Assembly (NCBI GenBank): GCA_964035545.1
Contig: OZ037766.1
Span: 972,501 to 1,036,500 of the forward strand
Source: Bugula neritina
Taxonomy: Eukaryota > Bryozoa > Gymnolaemata > Cheilostomatida > Bugulidae
Length of the DNA: 64,000 nt
Direction: 5' to 3'
Shown: piece by piece, positions 32,701 through 47,700 of the stretch
Position numbering within the stretch: the stretch's first letter is position 1
How the letters are laid out: every line of letters begins with the position of its first letter
Position numbers and translations under genes: made by a program
Notes under the pieces: generated by a model
Database searches by the model: none
Seen by the model: only the letters and a program-made list of their open reading frames with translations
Told to the model about the DNA's origin: nothing

Positions 32701-35700
32701 ACTGATGGGGATGTTTTATTTGTTACATTGCTTCCTCAGGCATGTATGTATTGTTGCAGCTAATGTTAATAGGGTTTGAAGTCGAAGTCTTCACACGTAT
32801 AGCGTCCCCTGTAAGCTCACTATTATACCAATCATACTGTTGAACTGTAGAATTACCTTGAATAACTTTTTGCTAAAGTGAGAGCACAACACGTGGAAGC
32901 ACGGACCTTCATGTGATACTAGTGTTTCGATGGAGCGGTGAAGTTTCTGTATCCATGATTCTGGAGCATGCTCAGCTGGTGACGGAGACAGTTGAGTCTG
33001 CATTGTCTAGTTGGAACATTACATCTGCACCAACACTGGCTGGTAGGGACAGTATTCTGTGATCCATCAACTACATCATGTTCATTTTGGGGATGCAAAC
33101 TAATCTCTATTCCATTACATGTGGATTTTGCCATTGTGCTTTGCTATTGTTTTTTTATGGGAGATACAGGTCATAATTTAGTTTGCCGTTGTTGCTCAGA
33201 ATGGAATTTTGAAAGTATAAAGCATGCGTGCATCTCCCCCATGGTATATACCAGTTTTTTGAAATTCCTCTTATTTTATGAGGTGCCTTCTTTACAGTGA
33301 TTCCAGACTTGACGCTATACATCCGCGCTGTGCGACAGATAATCATTGAAGGAACAGCTAATCTCTGTCCTGGTGATAAGTTCTCATGTGGTGATGGTCA
33401 ATGTATTGAGCTAACCGAAGTTTGTGACTTTTCCTACAACTGTTACAATGGGGCTGATGAACTGCAATGGTGAGTAATAATTTAAATATTAATATCTAAT
33501 ATCTTTTTATAAACTTAACAACTTGAGTAAAGTGTTTAGGCACAATGTTGAAGTTGTAGTTTCAGGTTTGAAAAACCATGAGAGGTTCTCGTAACTTGCG
33601 CACAAAATATGAGACAGGTTTGTCTTGTAAAAATTTAAAAGCAAAGTAAAGCAGATGGAAATATAAATGAACTGTATTAAAAGAGATATTAGTATTAGTA
33701 TTAGTTCATTCGAAGTTTCCGTTAGACATAGAAATAACAATCTTATGAAATTTATGATCCTAGTTAATAAGATGCAAGTCTTGCAGTCTTGGTTTCAACA
33801 TCTTTTGAAGGCACGACTTCAAGTCATTGAAACTACATGGCAAACCAACTTACTTTTTCCATTTAGAAAGGAATTATTTGACTAGGTTTGAAGCAACAGT
33901 TTTTTTTCAGAAAAGATATATACATGAATTTAGCGATTTTTTGTTAGTGTGCAGTTATCTGGAAACGACAACTCAGAGAAAAGCGGATAGAAATTATAGA
34001 TTTGAGAGGCATATTTTGATCCATTTATGTTTATATATATAATTCACATCTATATTTGTAAACTGAGCTTAAAGACTGAAAATTTGCAATGAATTAAACA
34101 GGCGTGATAAACATGGCACCGCAAAATAGTCTTCGTAACCTATATTATGCTTTGATTTAGAACTTACCACTGGAAAGCGAGTTACTCGCATTATGAAAGC
34201 TTGCTTTAAGCACAAATAGTTGCAATAAAATTTGTAGAGAAAGGTCTATAGAAATGATAAAAAGACTGCCTTGTTTCAAGACCAGATACATTAACTTGCT
34301 GCCATGATGTTTGGATAAAGCTCAGTAAATAATTGTACATGCTTGAATGTATTGAAGTCTAATGGTAAAATGATTCATCTATGGTGGTTTCAGCGCAGAG
34401 GTATGCAGCCATGACATACTGGAGGAATGTAGAGATGATATTACGTATACAAAGTCTCCCAATACATTGTTTAACTTGACGAGTGCAGATGACTACAGGG
34501 AATTTCTGAGTAATGTAACAAAGGTGATGGCGGGTTGCTCTATCGATGACTGCTGGATAAGAACTACAACTTGCAGGCTCATGTACCCAATATGTACTAC
34601 AAAACTTGAACAACAGCTATGTAGAAACTCATGTTTAGGTAAGAGCCAAAAGTATATTTCAGAGGTTAATTGGTTGTGTTTGACAATACTACATGTATAC
34701 GAAATTTTAGATTTCAATGGACTATATTGATATAAGCTGCATTGATTGCAGAGCAACTTTTATGATGCAATGTGATGATAAAAGCTTTCATATTGTGTAT
34801 TCTGGAAAACATTGTTGAGGTAGTTAGGTTTTTTGAATGTTGTAGACGGTGTGAGATACTCGTGTCACGGCGAAGGTAGAGACTATCTGGAATCATTATG
34901 TATGAAGTTGCCCGAAGAAGAATGCCTACCCGCAATTGAGTCACCCGTTCAGCCCTGTGGCGAGCATGAGTTTTCTTGTGGGGATGGTCAGTGCATTCCA
35001 GGTCTGGGGGTTTGCAACAATAAGTACGAGTGTCTCAGTGGAGCCGACGAAAAAGAATGGTACGTGATTTTTTATGATTGAGGTTGACAGGTAGACTGTG
35101 GAATTTGTGCAAATCTTTTTTCATAATATGTCAGAAATTCAAAACATAAGTTTTTTATTTGGGCAGGCAAATCTAAACATTGCGTTTTATTGTGTCTTCA
35201 CAGCGACGTGAAATGCTCAGCAGAAGTTCCAGCCCAGTGTGCCGAATTCATCCCATATACAACTTATCCCAACAAGTTGTTTAATCTAACCACAGAAGAT
35301 GAATATGGGAACTTTTCAGCGTCTATAGAGATGATTCTGAGGAATAACTGTACAGGTGTTGATGAGTACTGGGCAACATGGGGTGTATGCAACATGATGT
35401 TTCCACGCTGTCTTCTAGGATTTGAACTTCAGCTGTGCAGAAATACTTGTCTTGGTATGTGCTAGAATTGACTATTGTTTTTTCATAGACAAATCGGTTC
35501 ACTGGGCCAACGGATGGATTACATCGCCAATGTTCAAATGCAATGCGATGCATCGTCAGAGTTTACAATGTCTTCACCATGAAAAGCTGGCTTCTGGCCT
35601 TCTTCCAAAAGCAAACAGTGAATTTAATAAATTTTTGTATGACAACTTTTCTAGAAAACCTTGTTGAGGTTAGGTTTTTTGAATGTTGTAGACGGTGTGA

Positions 35701-38700
35701 GCTACTCGTGTCACGGCGAAGGTAGAGACTATCTGGAATCATTATGTATGAAGTTGCCCGAAGAAGAATGCCTACCCGCAATTGAGTCACCCGTTCAGCC
35801 CTGTGGCGAGCATGAGTTTTCTTGTGGGGGTGGTCAGTGCATTCCAGGTCTCGGGGTTTGCAACAATAAGTACGAGTGTCTTAGTGGAGCCGACGAAGAA
35901 GAATGGTACGTGATTTTTTATGATTGAGGTTGACAGGTAGACTGTGGAATTTGCGGAAATCTTTTTTCTCAATATTTCAGAAATTCAAAACTTTAATTTG
36001 TTTATTTGGGCAGGCAAATCTAAACATTGCGTTTTATCGTGTCTTTACAGCGACGCCAAATGCTCAGCAGAAGTTCCAGCCGAGTGTGCCGAATTCATCC
36101 CATATACAACTTATCCCAACAAGTTGTTTAATCTAACCACAGAAGATGAATATGGGAACTTTTCAGCGTCTATAGAGCTGATTCTGAGGAATAACTGTAC
36201 AGATGTTGATGAGTACTGGGCAACATGGGGTGTATGCAACATGATGTTTCCACGCTGTCTTCTAGGATTTGAACTTCAGCTGTGCAGAAATACTTGTCTT
36301 GGTATGGGCTAGAATTGACTATTGATTTTTCATAGACAAATCGGTTCACTGGGCCAACGGATGGATTACATCGCCAATGTTCAAATGCAATGCGATGCAT
36401 CGTCAGAGTTTACAATGGCTTCACCATGAAACGCTGGCTCGTGGCCTTCTTTCAAAAGCAAACAGTGAATTTAATAAATTTTTTTATAACAAATTTTCTA
36501 GAAAACATTGTTGAGGTTGGCTCTTTTGAATGTTGTAGACGGTGTGAGATACTCGTGTCACGGCGAAGGTAGAGACAATCTGGAATCATTATGTATGAAG
36601 TTGCCCGAAGAAGAATGCCTACCCACAATTGAGTCACCCGTTCAGCCCTGTGGCGAGCATGAGTTTTCTTGTGGGGGTGGTCAGTGCATTCCAGGTCTGG
36701 GGGTTTGCAACAATAAGTACGAGTGTCTCAGTGGAGCCGACGAAGAAGAATGGTATGTGATTTTTTATGATTGAGGTTGACAGGTAGACTGTGGAATTTG
36801 TGGAAATCTTTTTTCTCAATTTTTCAGAAATTCAAAACTTTAATTTGTTTATTTGGGCAGGCAAATCTAAACATTGCGTTTTATCGTGTCTTTACAGCGA
36901 CGCCAAATGCTCAGCAGAAGTTCCAGCCGAGTGTGCCGAATTCATCCCATATACAACTTATCCCAACAAGTTGTTTAATCTAACCACAGAAGATGAATAT
37001 GGGAACTTTTCAGCGTCTATAGAGATGATTCTGAGGAATAACTGTACAGGTGTTGATGAGTACTGGGCAACATGGGGTGTATGCAACATGATGTTTCCAC
37101 GCTGTCTTCTAGGATTTGAACTTCAGCTGTGCAGAAATACTTGTCTTGGTATGTGCTGGAATTGACTATTGTTTTTTCATAGATAACTCGGCTCACTGGG
37201 CCAACGGATGGATTACATCGCCAATGTTCAAATGCAATGCGATGCATCGTCAGAGTTTACAATAGCTTCACCATGAAACGCTGGCTTGTGGCCTTCTTTC
37301 AAAAGCAAACAGTCAGTTTAATAAATTTTTGTATAACAAATTTTCTAGAAAACATTGTTGAGGTTAGGTTTTTTGAATGTTGTAGACGGTGTGAGATACT
37401 CATGTCACGGCGAAAGTAGAGACTATCTGGAATCATTATGTATGAAGTGGCCCGAAGAAGAATGCCTACCCGCAATTGAGTCACCCGTTCAGCCCTGTGG
37501 CGAGCATGAGTTTTCTTGTGGGGATGGGCAGTGCATTCCAGGTCTCGGGGTTTGCAACAATAAGTACGAGTGTCTCAGTGGAGCCGACGAAAAAGAATGG
37601 TACGTGATTTTTTATGATTGAGGTTGACAGGTAGACTGTGGAATTTGTGGAAATCTTTTTTCTCAATATTTCAGAAATTCAAAACTTTAATTTGTTTATT
37701 TGGGCAGGCAAATCTAAACATTGCGTTTTATCGTGTCTTTACAGCGACGCCATATGCTCAGCAGAAGTTCCAGCCGAGTGTGCCGAATTCATCCCATATA
37801 CAACTTATCCCAACAAGTTGTTTAATCTAACCACAGAAGATGAATATGGGAACTTTTCAGCGTCTATAGAGATGATTCTGAGGAATAACTGTACAGGTGT
37901 TGATGAGTACTGGGCAACATGGGGTGTATGCAACATGATGTTTCCACGCTGTCTTCTAGGATTTGAACTTCAGCTGTGCAGAAATACTTGTTTTGGTATG
38001 GGCTAGAATTGACTATTGATTTTTCATAGACAAATCGGTTCACTGGGCCAACGGATGGATTACATCGCCAATGTTCAAATGCAATGCGATGCATCGTCAG
38101 AGTTTAAAATGGCTTCACCATGAAACGCTGGCTTGTGGCCTTCTTTCAAAAGCAAACAGTGAATTTAATAAATTTTTGTATGTCAAATTTTCTAGAAAAC
38201 ATTGTTGAAGCTAGCTTTTTTGAATGTTGTAGACGGTGTGAGCTACTCGTGTCACGGCGAAGGTAGAGACTATCTGGAATCATTATGTATGAAGTTGCCC
38301 GAAGAAGAATGCCTACCCGCAATTGAGTCACCCGTGCAGCCCTGTGGCGAGCATGAGTTTTCTTGTGGGGATGGTCAGTGCATTCCAGGTCTGGGGGTTT
38401 GCAACAATAAGTACGAGTGTCTCAGTGGAGCCGACGAAGAAGAATGGTACGTAATTTTTTATGATTGAGGTTGACAGGTAGACTGTGGAATTTGTGCAAA
38501 TCCTTTTTCATAATATGTCAGAAATTCAAAACATAAGATTTTTATTTGGGCAGGCAAGTCTAAACATTGCGTTTTATCGTGTCTTTACAGCGACGCCAAA
38601 TGCTCAGCAGAAGTTCCAGCCGAGTGTGCCGAATTCATCCCATATACAACTTATCCCAACAAGTTGTTTAATCTAACCACAGAAGATGAATATGGGAACT

Positions 38701-41700
38701 TTTCAGCGTCTATAGAGATGATTCTGAGGAATAACTGTACAGGTGTTGATGAGTACTGGGCAACATGGGGTGTATGCAATATGATGTTTCCACGCTGTCT
38801 TCTGGGATTTGAACTTCAGCTGTGCAGAAATACTTGTCTTGGTATGTGCTGGAATTGACTATTGTTTTTTCATAGATAACTCGGCTCACTGGGCCAACGG
38901 ATGGATTACATCGCCAATGTTCAAATGCAATGCGATGCATCGTCAGAGTTTACAATAGCTTCACCATGAAACGCTGGCTTGTGGCCTTCTTTCAAAAGCA
39001 AACAGTCAGTTTAATAAATTTTTGTATAACAAATTTTCTAGAAAACATTGTTGAGGTTAGGTTTTTTGAATGTTGTAGACGGTGTGAGATACTCATGTCA
39101 CGGCGAAGGTAGAGACTATCTGGAATCATTATGTATGAAGTTGCCCGAAGAAGAATGCCTACCCGCAATTGAGTCACCCGTTCAGCCCTGTGGCGAGCAT
39201 GAGTTTTCTTGTGGGGATGGTCAGTGCATTCCAGGTCTGGGGGTTTGCAACAATAAGTACGAGTGTCTCAGTGGAGCCGACGAAAAAGAATGGTACGTGA
39301 TTTTTTATGATTGAGGTTGACAGGTAGACTGTGGAATTTGTGCAAATCTTTTTTCATAATATGTCAGAAATTCAAAACATGAGTTTTTTATTTGGGCAGG
39401 CAAATCTAAACATTGCGTTTTATTGTGTCTTCACAGCGACGTGAAATGCTCAGCAGAAGTTCCAGCCCAGTGTGCCGAATTCATCCCATATACAACTTAT
39501 CCCAACAAGTTGTTTAATCTAACCACAGAAGATGAATATGGGAACTTTTCAGCGTCTATAGAGATGATTCTGAGAAATAACTGTACAGGTGTTGATGAGT
39601 ACTGGGCAACATGGGGTGTATGCAACATGATGTTTCCACGCTGTCTTCTAGGATTTGAACTTCAGCTGTGCAGAAATACCTGTCTTGGTATGTGCTAGAA
39701 TTGACTATTGATTTTTCATAGACAAATCGGTTCACTGGGCCAACGGATGGATTACATCGCCAATGTTCAAATGCAATGCGATGCATCGTCAGAGTTTACA
39801 ATGGCTTCACCATGAAACGCTGGCTTGTGGCCTTCTTTCAAAAGCAAACAGTCAATTTAATAAATTTATTCATAACAAATTTTCTAGAAAACATTGTTGA
39901 AGCTAGCTTTTTTGAATGTTGTAGACGGTGTGAGCTACTCGTGTCACGGCGAAGGTAGAGACTATCTGGAATCATTATGTATGAAGTTGCCCGAAGAAGA
40001 ATGCCTACCCGCAATTGAGTCACCCGTTCAGCCCTGTGGCGAGCATGAGTTTTCTTGTGGGGGTGGTCAGTGCATTCCAGGTCTCGGGGTTTGCAACAAT
40101 AAGTACGAGTGTCTTAGTGGAGCCGACGAAGAAGAATGGTACGTGATTTTTTATGATTGAGGTTGACAGGTAGACTGTGGAATTTGCGGAAATCTTTTTT
40201 CTCAATATTTCAGAAATTCAAAACTTTAATTTGTTTATTTGGGCAGGCAAATCTAAACATTGCGTTTTATCGTGTCTTTACAGCGACGCCAAATGCTCAG
40301 CAGAAGTTCCATCCGAGTGTGCCGAATTCATCCCATATACAACTTATCCCAACAAGTTGTTTAATCTAACCACAGAAGATGAATATGGGAACTTTTCAGC
40401 GTCTATAGAGCTGATTCTGAGGAATAACTGTACAGGTGTTGATGAGTACTGGGCAACATGGGGTGTATGCAACATGATGTTTCCACGCTGTCTTCTAGGA
40501 TTTGAACTTCAGCTGTGCAGAAATACTTGTCTTGGTATGTGCTGGAATTGACTATTGTTTTTTCATAGATAACTCGGCTCACTGGGCCAACGGATGGATT
40601 ACATCGCCAATGTTCAAATGCAATGCGATGCATCGTCAGAGTTTACAATAGCTTCACCATGAAACGCTGACTTGTGGCCTTCTTTCAAAAGCAAACAGTG
40701 GATTTAATAAATTTTTGTATGTCAAATTTTCTAGAAAACATTGTAAAGGTTAACTTTTTTGAATGTTGTAGACGGTGTGAGATACTCGTGTCACGGCGAA
40801 GGTAGAGACTATCTGGAATCATTATGTATGAAGTTGCCCGAAGAAGAATGCCTACCCGCAATTGAGTCACCCGTGCAGCCCTGTGGCGAGCATGAGTTTT
40901 CTTGTGGGGATGGTCAGTGCATTCCAGGTCTGGGGGTTTGCAACAATAAGTACGAGTGTCTCAGTGGAGCCGACGAAGAAGAATGGTACGTAATTTTTTA
41001 TGATTGAGGTTGACAGGTAGACTGTGGAATTTGTGCAAATCCTTTTTCATAATATGTCAGAAATTCAAAATATAAGTTTTTTATTTGAGCAGGCAAATCT
41101 AAACATTGCGTTTTATTGTGTATTTGCAGCGACGCCAAGTGCTCAGCAGAAGTTCCAGCCGAGTGTGCCGAATTCATCCCATATACAACTTATCCCAACA
41201 AGTTGTTTAATCTAACCACAGAAGATGAATATGGGAACTTTTCAGCGTCTATAGAGATGATTCTGAGGAATAACTGTACAGGTGTTGATGAGTACTGGGC
41301 AACATGGGGTGTATGCAACATGATGTTTCCACGCTGTCTTCTAGGATTTGAACTTCAGCTGTGCAGAAATACCTGTCTTGGTATGTGCTAGAATTGACTA
41401 TTGATTTTTCATAGACAAATCGGTTCACTGGGCCAACGGATGGATTACATCGCCAATGTTCAAATGCAATGCGATGCATCGTCAGAGTTTACAATGGCTT
41501 CACCTTGAAACGCTGGCTTGTGACCTTCTTTCAAAAGCAAACAGTCAATTTAATAAATTTTTTCATAACAAATTTTCTAGAAAACATTGTCGAAGCTAGC
41601 TTTTTTTAATGTTGTAGACGGTGTGAGATACTCGTGTCACGGCGAAGGTAGAGACTATCTGGAATCATTATGTATGAAGTTGCCCGAAGAAGAATGCCTA

Positions 41701-44700
41701 CCCGCAATTGAGTCACCCGTTCAGCCCTGTGGCGAGCATGAGTTTTCTTGTGGGGGTGGTCAGTGCATTCCAGGTCTGGGGGTTTGCAACAATAAGTACG
41801 AGTGTCTCAGTGGAGCCGACGAAAAAGAATGGTACGTGATTTTTATGATTGAGGTTGACGGGTAGACCGTTGAATTTGCGCAAATATTTTTTCATAATAT
41901 GTCAGATATTGAAAACATAAGTCTTTTATTTGGGCAGGCAAATCTAAACATTGCGTTTTATCGTGTCTTTACAGCGACGCCATATGCTCAGCAGAAGTTC
42001 CAGCCGAGTGTGCCGAATTCATCCCATATACAACTTATCCCAACAAGTTGTTTAATCTAACCACAGAAGATGAATATGGGAACTTTTCAGCGTCTATAGA
42101 GATGATTCTGAGGAATAACTGTACAGATGTTGATGAGTACTGGGCAACATGGGGTGTATGCAACATGATGTTTCCACGCTGTCTTCTAGGATTTGAACTT
42201 CAGCTGTGCAGAAATACCTGTCTTGGTATGTGCTAGAATTGACTATTGTTTTTCATAGATAAATCGGTTCACTGGGCCAACGGATGGATTACATCGCCAA
42301 TGTTCAAATGCAATGCGATGCATCGTCAGAGTTTACAATGGCTTCACCATGAAACGCTGGCTTGTGGCCTTCTTTCAAAAGCAAACAGTGGATTTAATAA
42401 AATTTTTTATAACAAATTTTCTAGAAAACATTGTTGAGGTTGGCTCTTTTGAATGTTGTAGACGGTGTGAGATACTCGTGTCACGGCGAAGGTAGAGACT
42501 ATCTGGAATCATTATGTATGAAGTTGCCCGAAGAAGAATGCCTACCCGCAATTGAGTCACCCGTTCAGCCCTGTGGCGAGCATGAGTTTTCTTGTGGGGA
42601 TGGTCAGTGCATTCCAGGTCTGGGGGTTTGCAACAATAAGTACGAGTGTCTCAGTGGAGCCGACGAAGAAGAATGGTACGTGATTTTTTATGATTGAGGT
42701 TGACAGGTAGACTGTGGAATTTGTGCAAATCTTTTTTCATAATATGTCGGAAATTCAAAACATAAGATTTTTATTTGAGCAGGCAAATCTAAACATTGCG
42801 TTTTATTGCGTATTTGCAGCGACGCCAAATGCTCAGCAGAAGTTCCAGCCGAGTGTGCCGAATTCATCCCATATACAACTTATCCCAACAAGTTGTTTAA
42901 TCTAACCACAGAAGATGAATATGGGAACTTTTCAGCGTCTATAGAGATGATTCTGAGGAATAACTGTACAGATGTTGATGAGTACTGGGCAACATGGGGT
43001 GTATGCAACATGATGTTTCCACGCTGTCTTCTAGGATTTGAACTTCAGCTGTGCAGAAATACTTGTCTTGGTATGTGCTGGAATTGACTATTGTTTTTTC
43101 ATAGATAACTCGGCTCACTGGGCCAACGGATGGATTACATCGCCAATGTTCAAATGCAATGCGATGCATCGTCAGAGTTTACAATGGCTTCACCATGAAA
43201 CGCTGGCTTGTGGCCTTCTTTCAAAAGCAAACAGTGAATTTAATAAATTTTTGTATGTCAAATTTTCTAGAAAACATTGTAAAGGTTAACTTTTTTGAAT
43301 GTTGTAGACGGTGTGAGATACTCGTGTCACGGCGAAGGTAGAGACTATCTGGAATCATTATGTATGAAGTTGCCCGAAGAAGAATGCCTACCCGCAATTG
43401 AGTCACCCGTTCAGCCCTGTGGCGAGCATGAGTTTTCTTGTGGGGGTGGTCAGTGCATTCCCGGTCTCGGGGTTTGCAACAATAAGTACGAGTGTCTCAG
43501 TGGAGCCGACGAAGAAGAATGGTACGTAATTTTTTATGATTGAGGTTGACAGGTAGACTGTGGAATTTGTGCAAATATTTTTTCATAATATGTCAGAAGT
43601 TCAAAACATAAGTTTTTTATTTGAGCAGGCAAATCTAAACATTGCGTTTTATTGTGTATTTGCAGCGACGCCAAATGCTCAGCAGAAGTTCCAGCCGAGT
43701 GTGCCGAATTCATCCCATATACAACTTATCCCAACAAGTTGTTTAATCTAACCACAGAAGATGAATATGGGAACTTTTCAGCGTCTATAGAGATGATTCT
43801 GAGGAATAACTGTACAGATGTTGATGAGTACTGGGCAACATGGGGTGTATGCAACATGATGTTTCCACGCTGTCTTCTAGGATTTGAACTTCAGCTGTGC
43901 AGAAATACTTGTCTTGGTATGTGCTGGAATTGACTATTGTTTTTTCATAGATAACTCGGCTCACTGGGCCAACGGATGGATTACATCGCCAATGTTCAAA
44001 TGCAATGCGATGCATCGTCAGAGTTTACAATAGCTTCACCATGAAACGCTGGCTTGTGGCCTTCTTTCAAAAGCAAACAGTGGATTTAATAAATTTTTGT
44101 ATGTCAAATTTTCTAGAAAACATTGTAAAGGTTAACTTTTTTGAATGTTGTAGACGGTGTGAGATACTCGTGTCACGGCGAAGGTAGAGACTATCTGGAA
44201 TCATTATGTATGAAGTTGCCCGAAGAAGAATGCCTACCCGCAATTGAGTCACCCGTTCAGCCCTGTGGCGAGCATGAGTTTTCTTGTGGGGATGGTCAGT
44301 GCATTCCAGGTCTGGGGGTTTGCAACAATAAGTACGAGTGTCTCAGTGGAGCCGACGAAGAAGAATGGTACGTGATTTTTTATGATTGAGGTTGACAGGT
44401 AGACTGTGGAATTTGTGCAAATCTTTTTTCATAATATGTCGGAAATTCAAAACATAAGATTTTTATTTGAGCAGGCAAATCTAAACATTGCGTTTTATTG
44501 CGTATTTGCAGCGACGCCAAATGCTCAGCAGAAGTTCCAGCCGAGTGTGCCGAATTCATCCCATATACAACTTATCCCAACAAGTTGTTTAATCTAACCA
44601 CAGAAGATGAATATGGGAACTTTTCAGCGTCTATAGAGATGATTCTGAGGAATAACTGTACAGGTGTTGACGAGTACTGGGCAACATGGGGTGTATGCAA

Positions 44701-47700
44701 CATGATGTTTCCACGCTGTCTTCTAGGATTTGAACTTCAGCTGTGCAGAAATACTTGTCTTGGTATGTGCTGGAATTGACTATTGTTTTTTCATAGATAA
44801 CTCGGCTCACTGGGCCAACGGATGGATTACATCGCCAATGTTCAAATGCAATGCGATGCATCGTCAGAGTTTACAATAGCTTCACCATGAAACGCTGACT
44901 TGTGGCCTTCTTTCAAAAGCAAACAGTGGATTTAATAAATTTTTGTATGTCAAATTTTCTAGAAAACATTGTAAAGGTTAACTTTTTTGAATGTTGTAGA
45001 CGGTGTGAGATACTCGTGTCACGGCGAAGGTAGAGACTATCTGGAATCATTATGTATGAAGTTGCCCGAAGAAGAATGCCTACCCGCAATTGAGTCACCC
45101 GTGCAGCCCTGTGGCGAGCATGAGTTTTCTTGTGGGGATGGTCAGTGCATTCCAGGTCTGGGGGTTTGCAACAATAAGTACGAGTGTCTCAGTGGAGCCG
45201 ACGAAGAAGAATGGTACGTAATTTTTTATGATTGAGGTTGACAGGTAGACTGTGGAATTTGTGCAAATCCTTTTTCATAATATGTCAGAAATTCAAAATA
45301 TAAGTTTTTTATTTGAGCAGGCAAATCTAAACATTGCGTTTTATTGCGTATTTGCAGCGACGCCAAATGCTCAGCAGAAGTTCCAGCCGAGTGTGCCGAA
45401 TTCATCCCATATACAACTTATCCCAACAAGTTGTTTAATCTAACCACAGAAGATGAATATGGGAACTTTTCAGCGTCTATAGAGATGATTCTGAGGAATA
45501 ACTGTACAGATGTTGACGAGTACTGGGCAACATGGGGTGTATGCAACATGATGTTTCCACGCTGTCTTCTAGGATTTGAACTTCAGCTGTGCAGAAATAC
45601 TTGTCTTGGTATGTGCTGGAATTGACTATTGTTTTTTCATAGATAACTCGGCTCACTGGGCCAACGGATGGATTACATCGCCAATGTTCAAATGCAATGC
45701 GATGCATCGTCAGAGTTTACAATGGCTTCACCATGAAACGCTGGCTTGTGGCCTTCTTTCAAAAGCAAACAGTGGATTTAATAAATTTTTGTATGTCAAA
45801 TTTTCTAGAAAACATTGTAAAGGTTAACTTTTTTGAATGTTGTAGACGGTGTGAGATACTCGTGTCACGGCGAAGGTAGAGACTATCTGGAATCATTATG
45901 TATGAAGTTGCCCGAAGAAGAATGCCTACCCGCAATTGAGTCACCCGTGCAGCCCTGTGGCGAGCATGAGTTTTCTTGTGGGGATGGTCAGTGCATTCCA
46001 GGTCTGGGGGTTTGCAACAATAAGTACGAGTGTCTCAGTGGAGCCGACGAAGAAGAATGGTACGTAATTTTTTATGATTGAGGTTGACAGGTAGACTGTG
46101 GAATTTGTGCAAATCCTTTTTCATAATATGTCAGAAATTCAAAATATAAGTTTTTTATTTGAGCAGGCAAATCTAAACATTGCGTTTTATTGCGTATTTG
46201 CAGCGACGCCAAATGCTCAGCAGAAGTTCCAGCCGAGTGTGCCGAATTCATCCCATATACAACTTATCCCAACAAGTTGTTTAATCTAACCACAGAAGAT
46301 GAATATGGGAACTTTTCAGCGTCTATAGAGATGATTCTGAGGAATAACTGTACAGATGTTGATGAGTACTGGGCAACATGGGGTGTATGCAACATGATGT
46401 TTCCACGCTGTCTTCTAGGATTTGAACTTCAGCTGTGCAGAAATACTTGTCTTGGTATGTGCTGGAATTGACTATTGTTTTTTCATAGATAACTCGGCTC
46501 ACTGGGCCAACGGATGGATTACATCGCCAATGTTCAAATGCAATGCGATGCATCGTCAGAGTTTACAATGGCTTCACCATGAAACGCTGGCTTGTGGCCT
46601 TCTTCCAAAAGCAAACAGTGAATTTAATAAATTTTTGTATGTCAAATTTTCTAGAAAACATTGTAAAGGTTAACTTTTTTGAATGTTGTAGACGGTGTGA
46701 GATACTCGTGTCACGGCGAAGGTAGAGACTATCTGGAATCATTATGTATGAAGTTGCCCGAAGAAGAATGCCTACCCGCAATTGAGTCACCCGTTCAGCC
46801 CTGTGGCGAGCATGAGTTTTCTTGTGGGGGTGGTCAGTGCATTCCAGGTCTCGGGGTTTGCAACAATAAGTACGAGTGTCTCAGTGGAGCCGACGAAGAA
46901 GAATGGTACGTAATTTTTTATGATTGAGGTTGACAGGTAGACTGTGGAATTTGTGCAAATATTTTTTCATAATATGTCAGAAGTTCAAAACATAAGTTTT
47001 TTATTTGAGCAGGCAAATCTAAACATTGCGTTTTATTGTGTATTTGCAGCGACGCCAAATGCTCAGCAGAAGTTCCAGCCGAGTGTGCCGAATTCATCCC
47101 ATATACAACTTATCCCAACAAGTTGTTTAATCTAACCACAGAAGATGAATATGGGAACTTTTCAGCGTCTATAGAGATGATTCTGAGGAATAACTGTACA
47201 GATGTTGATGAGTACTGGGCAACATGGGGTGTATGCAACATGATGTTTCCACGCTGTCTTCTAGGATTTGAACTTCAGCTGTGCAGAAATACTTGTCTTG
47301 GTATGTGCTGGAATTGACTATTGTTTTTTCATAGATAACTCGGCTCACTGGGCCAACGGATGGATTACATCGCCAATGTTCAAATGCAATGCGATGCATC
47401 GTCAGAGTTTACAATAGCTTCACCATGAAACGCTGGCTTGTGGCCTTCTTTCAAAAGCAAACAGTGGATTTAATAAATTTTTGTATGTCAAATTTTCTAG
47501 AAAACATTGTAAAGGTTAACTTTTTTGAATGTTGTAGACGGTGTGAGATACTCGTGTCACGGCGAAGGTAGAGACTATCTGGAACCATTATGTATGAAGT
47601 TGCCCGAAGAAGAATGCCTACCCGCAATTGAGTCACCCGTTCAGCCCTGTGGCGAGCATGAGTTTTCTTGTGGGGATGGTCAGTGCATTCCAGGTCTGGG

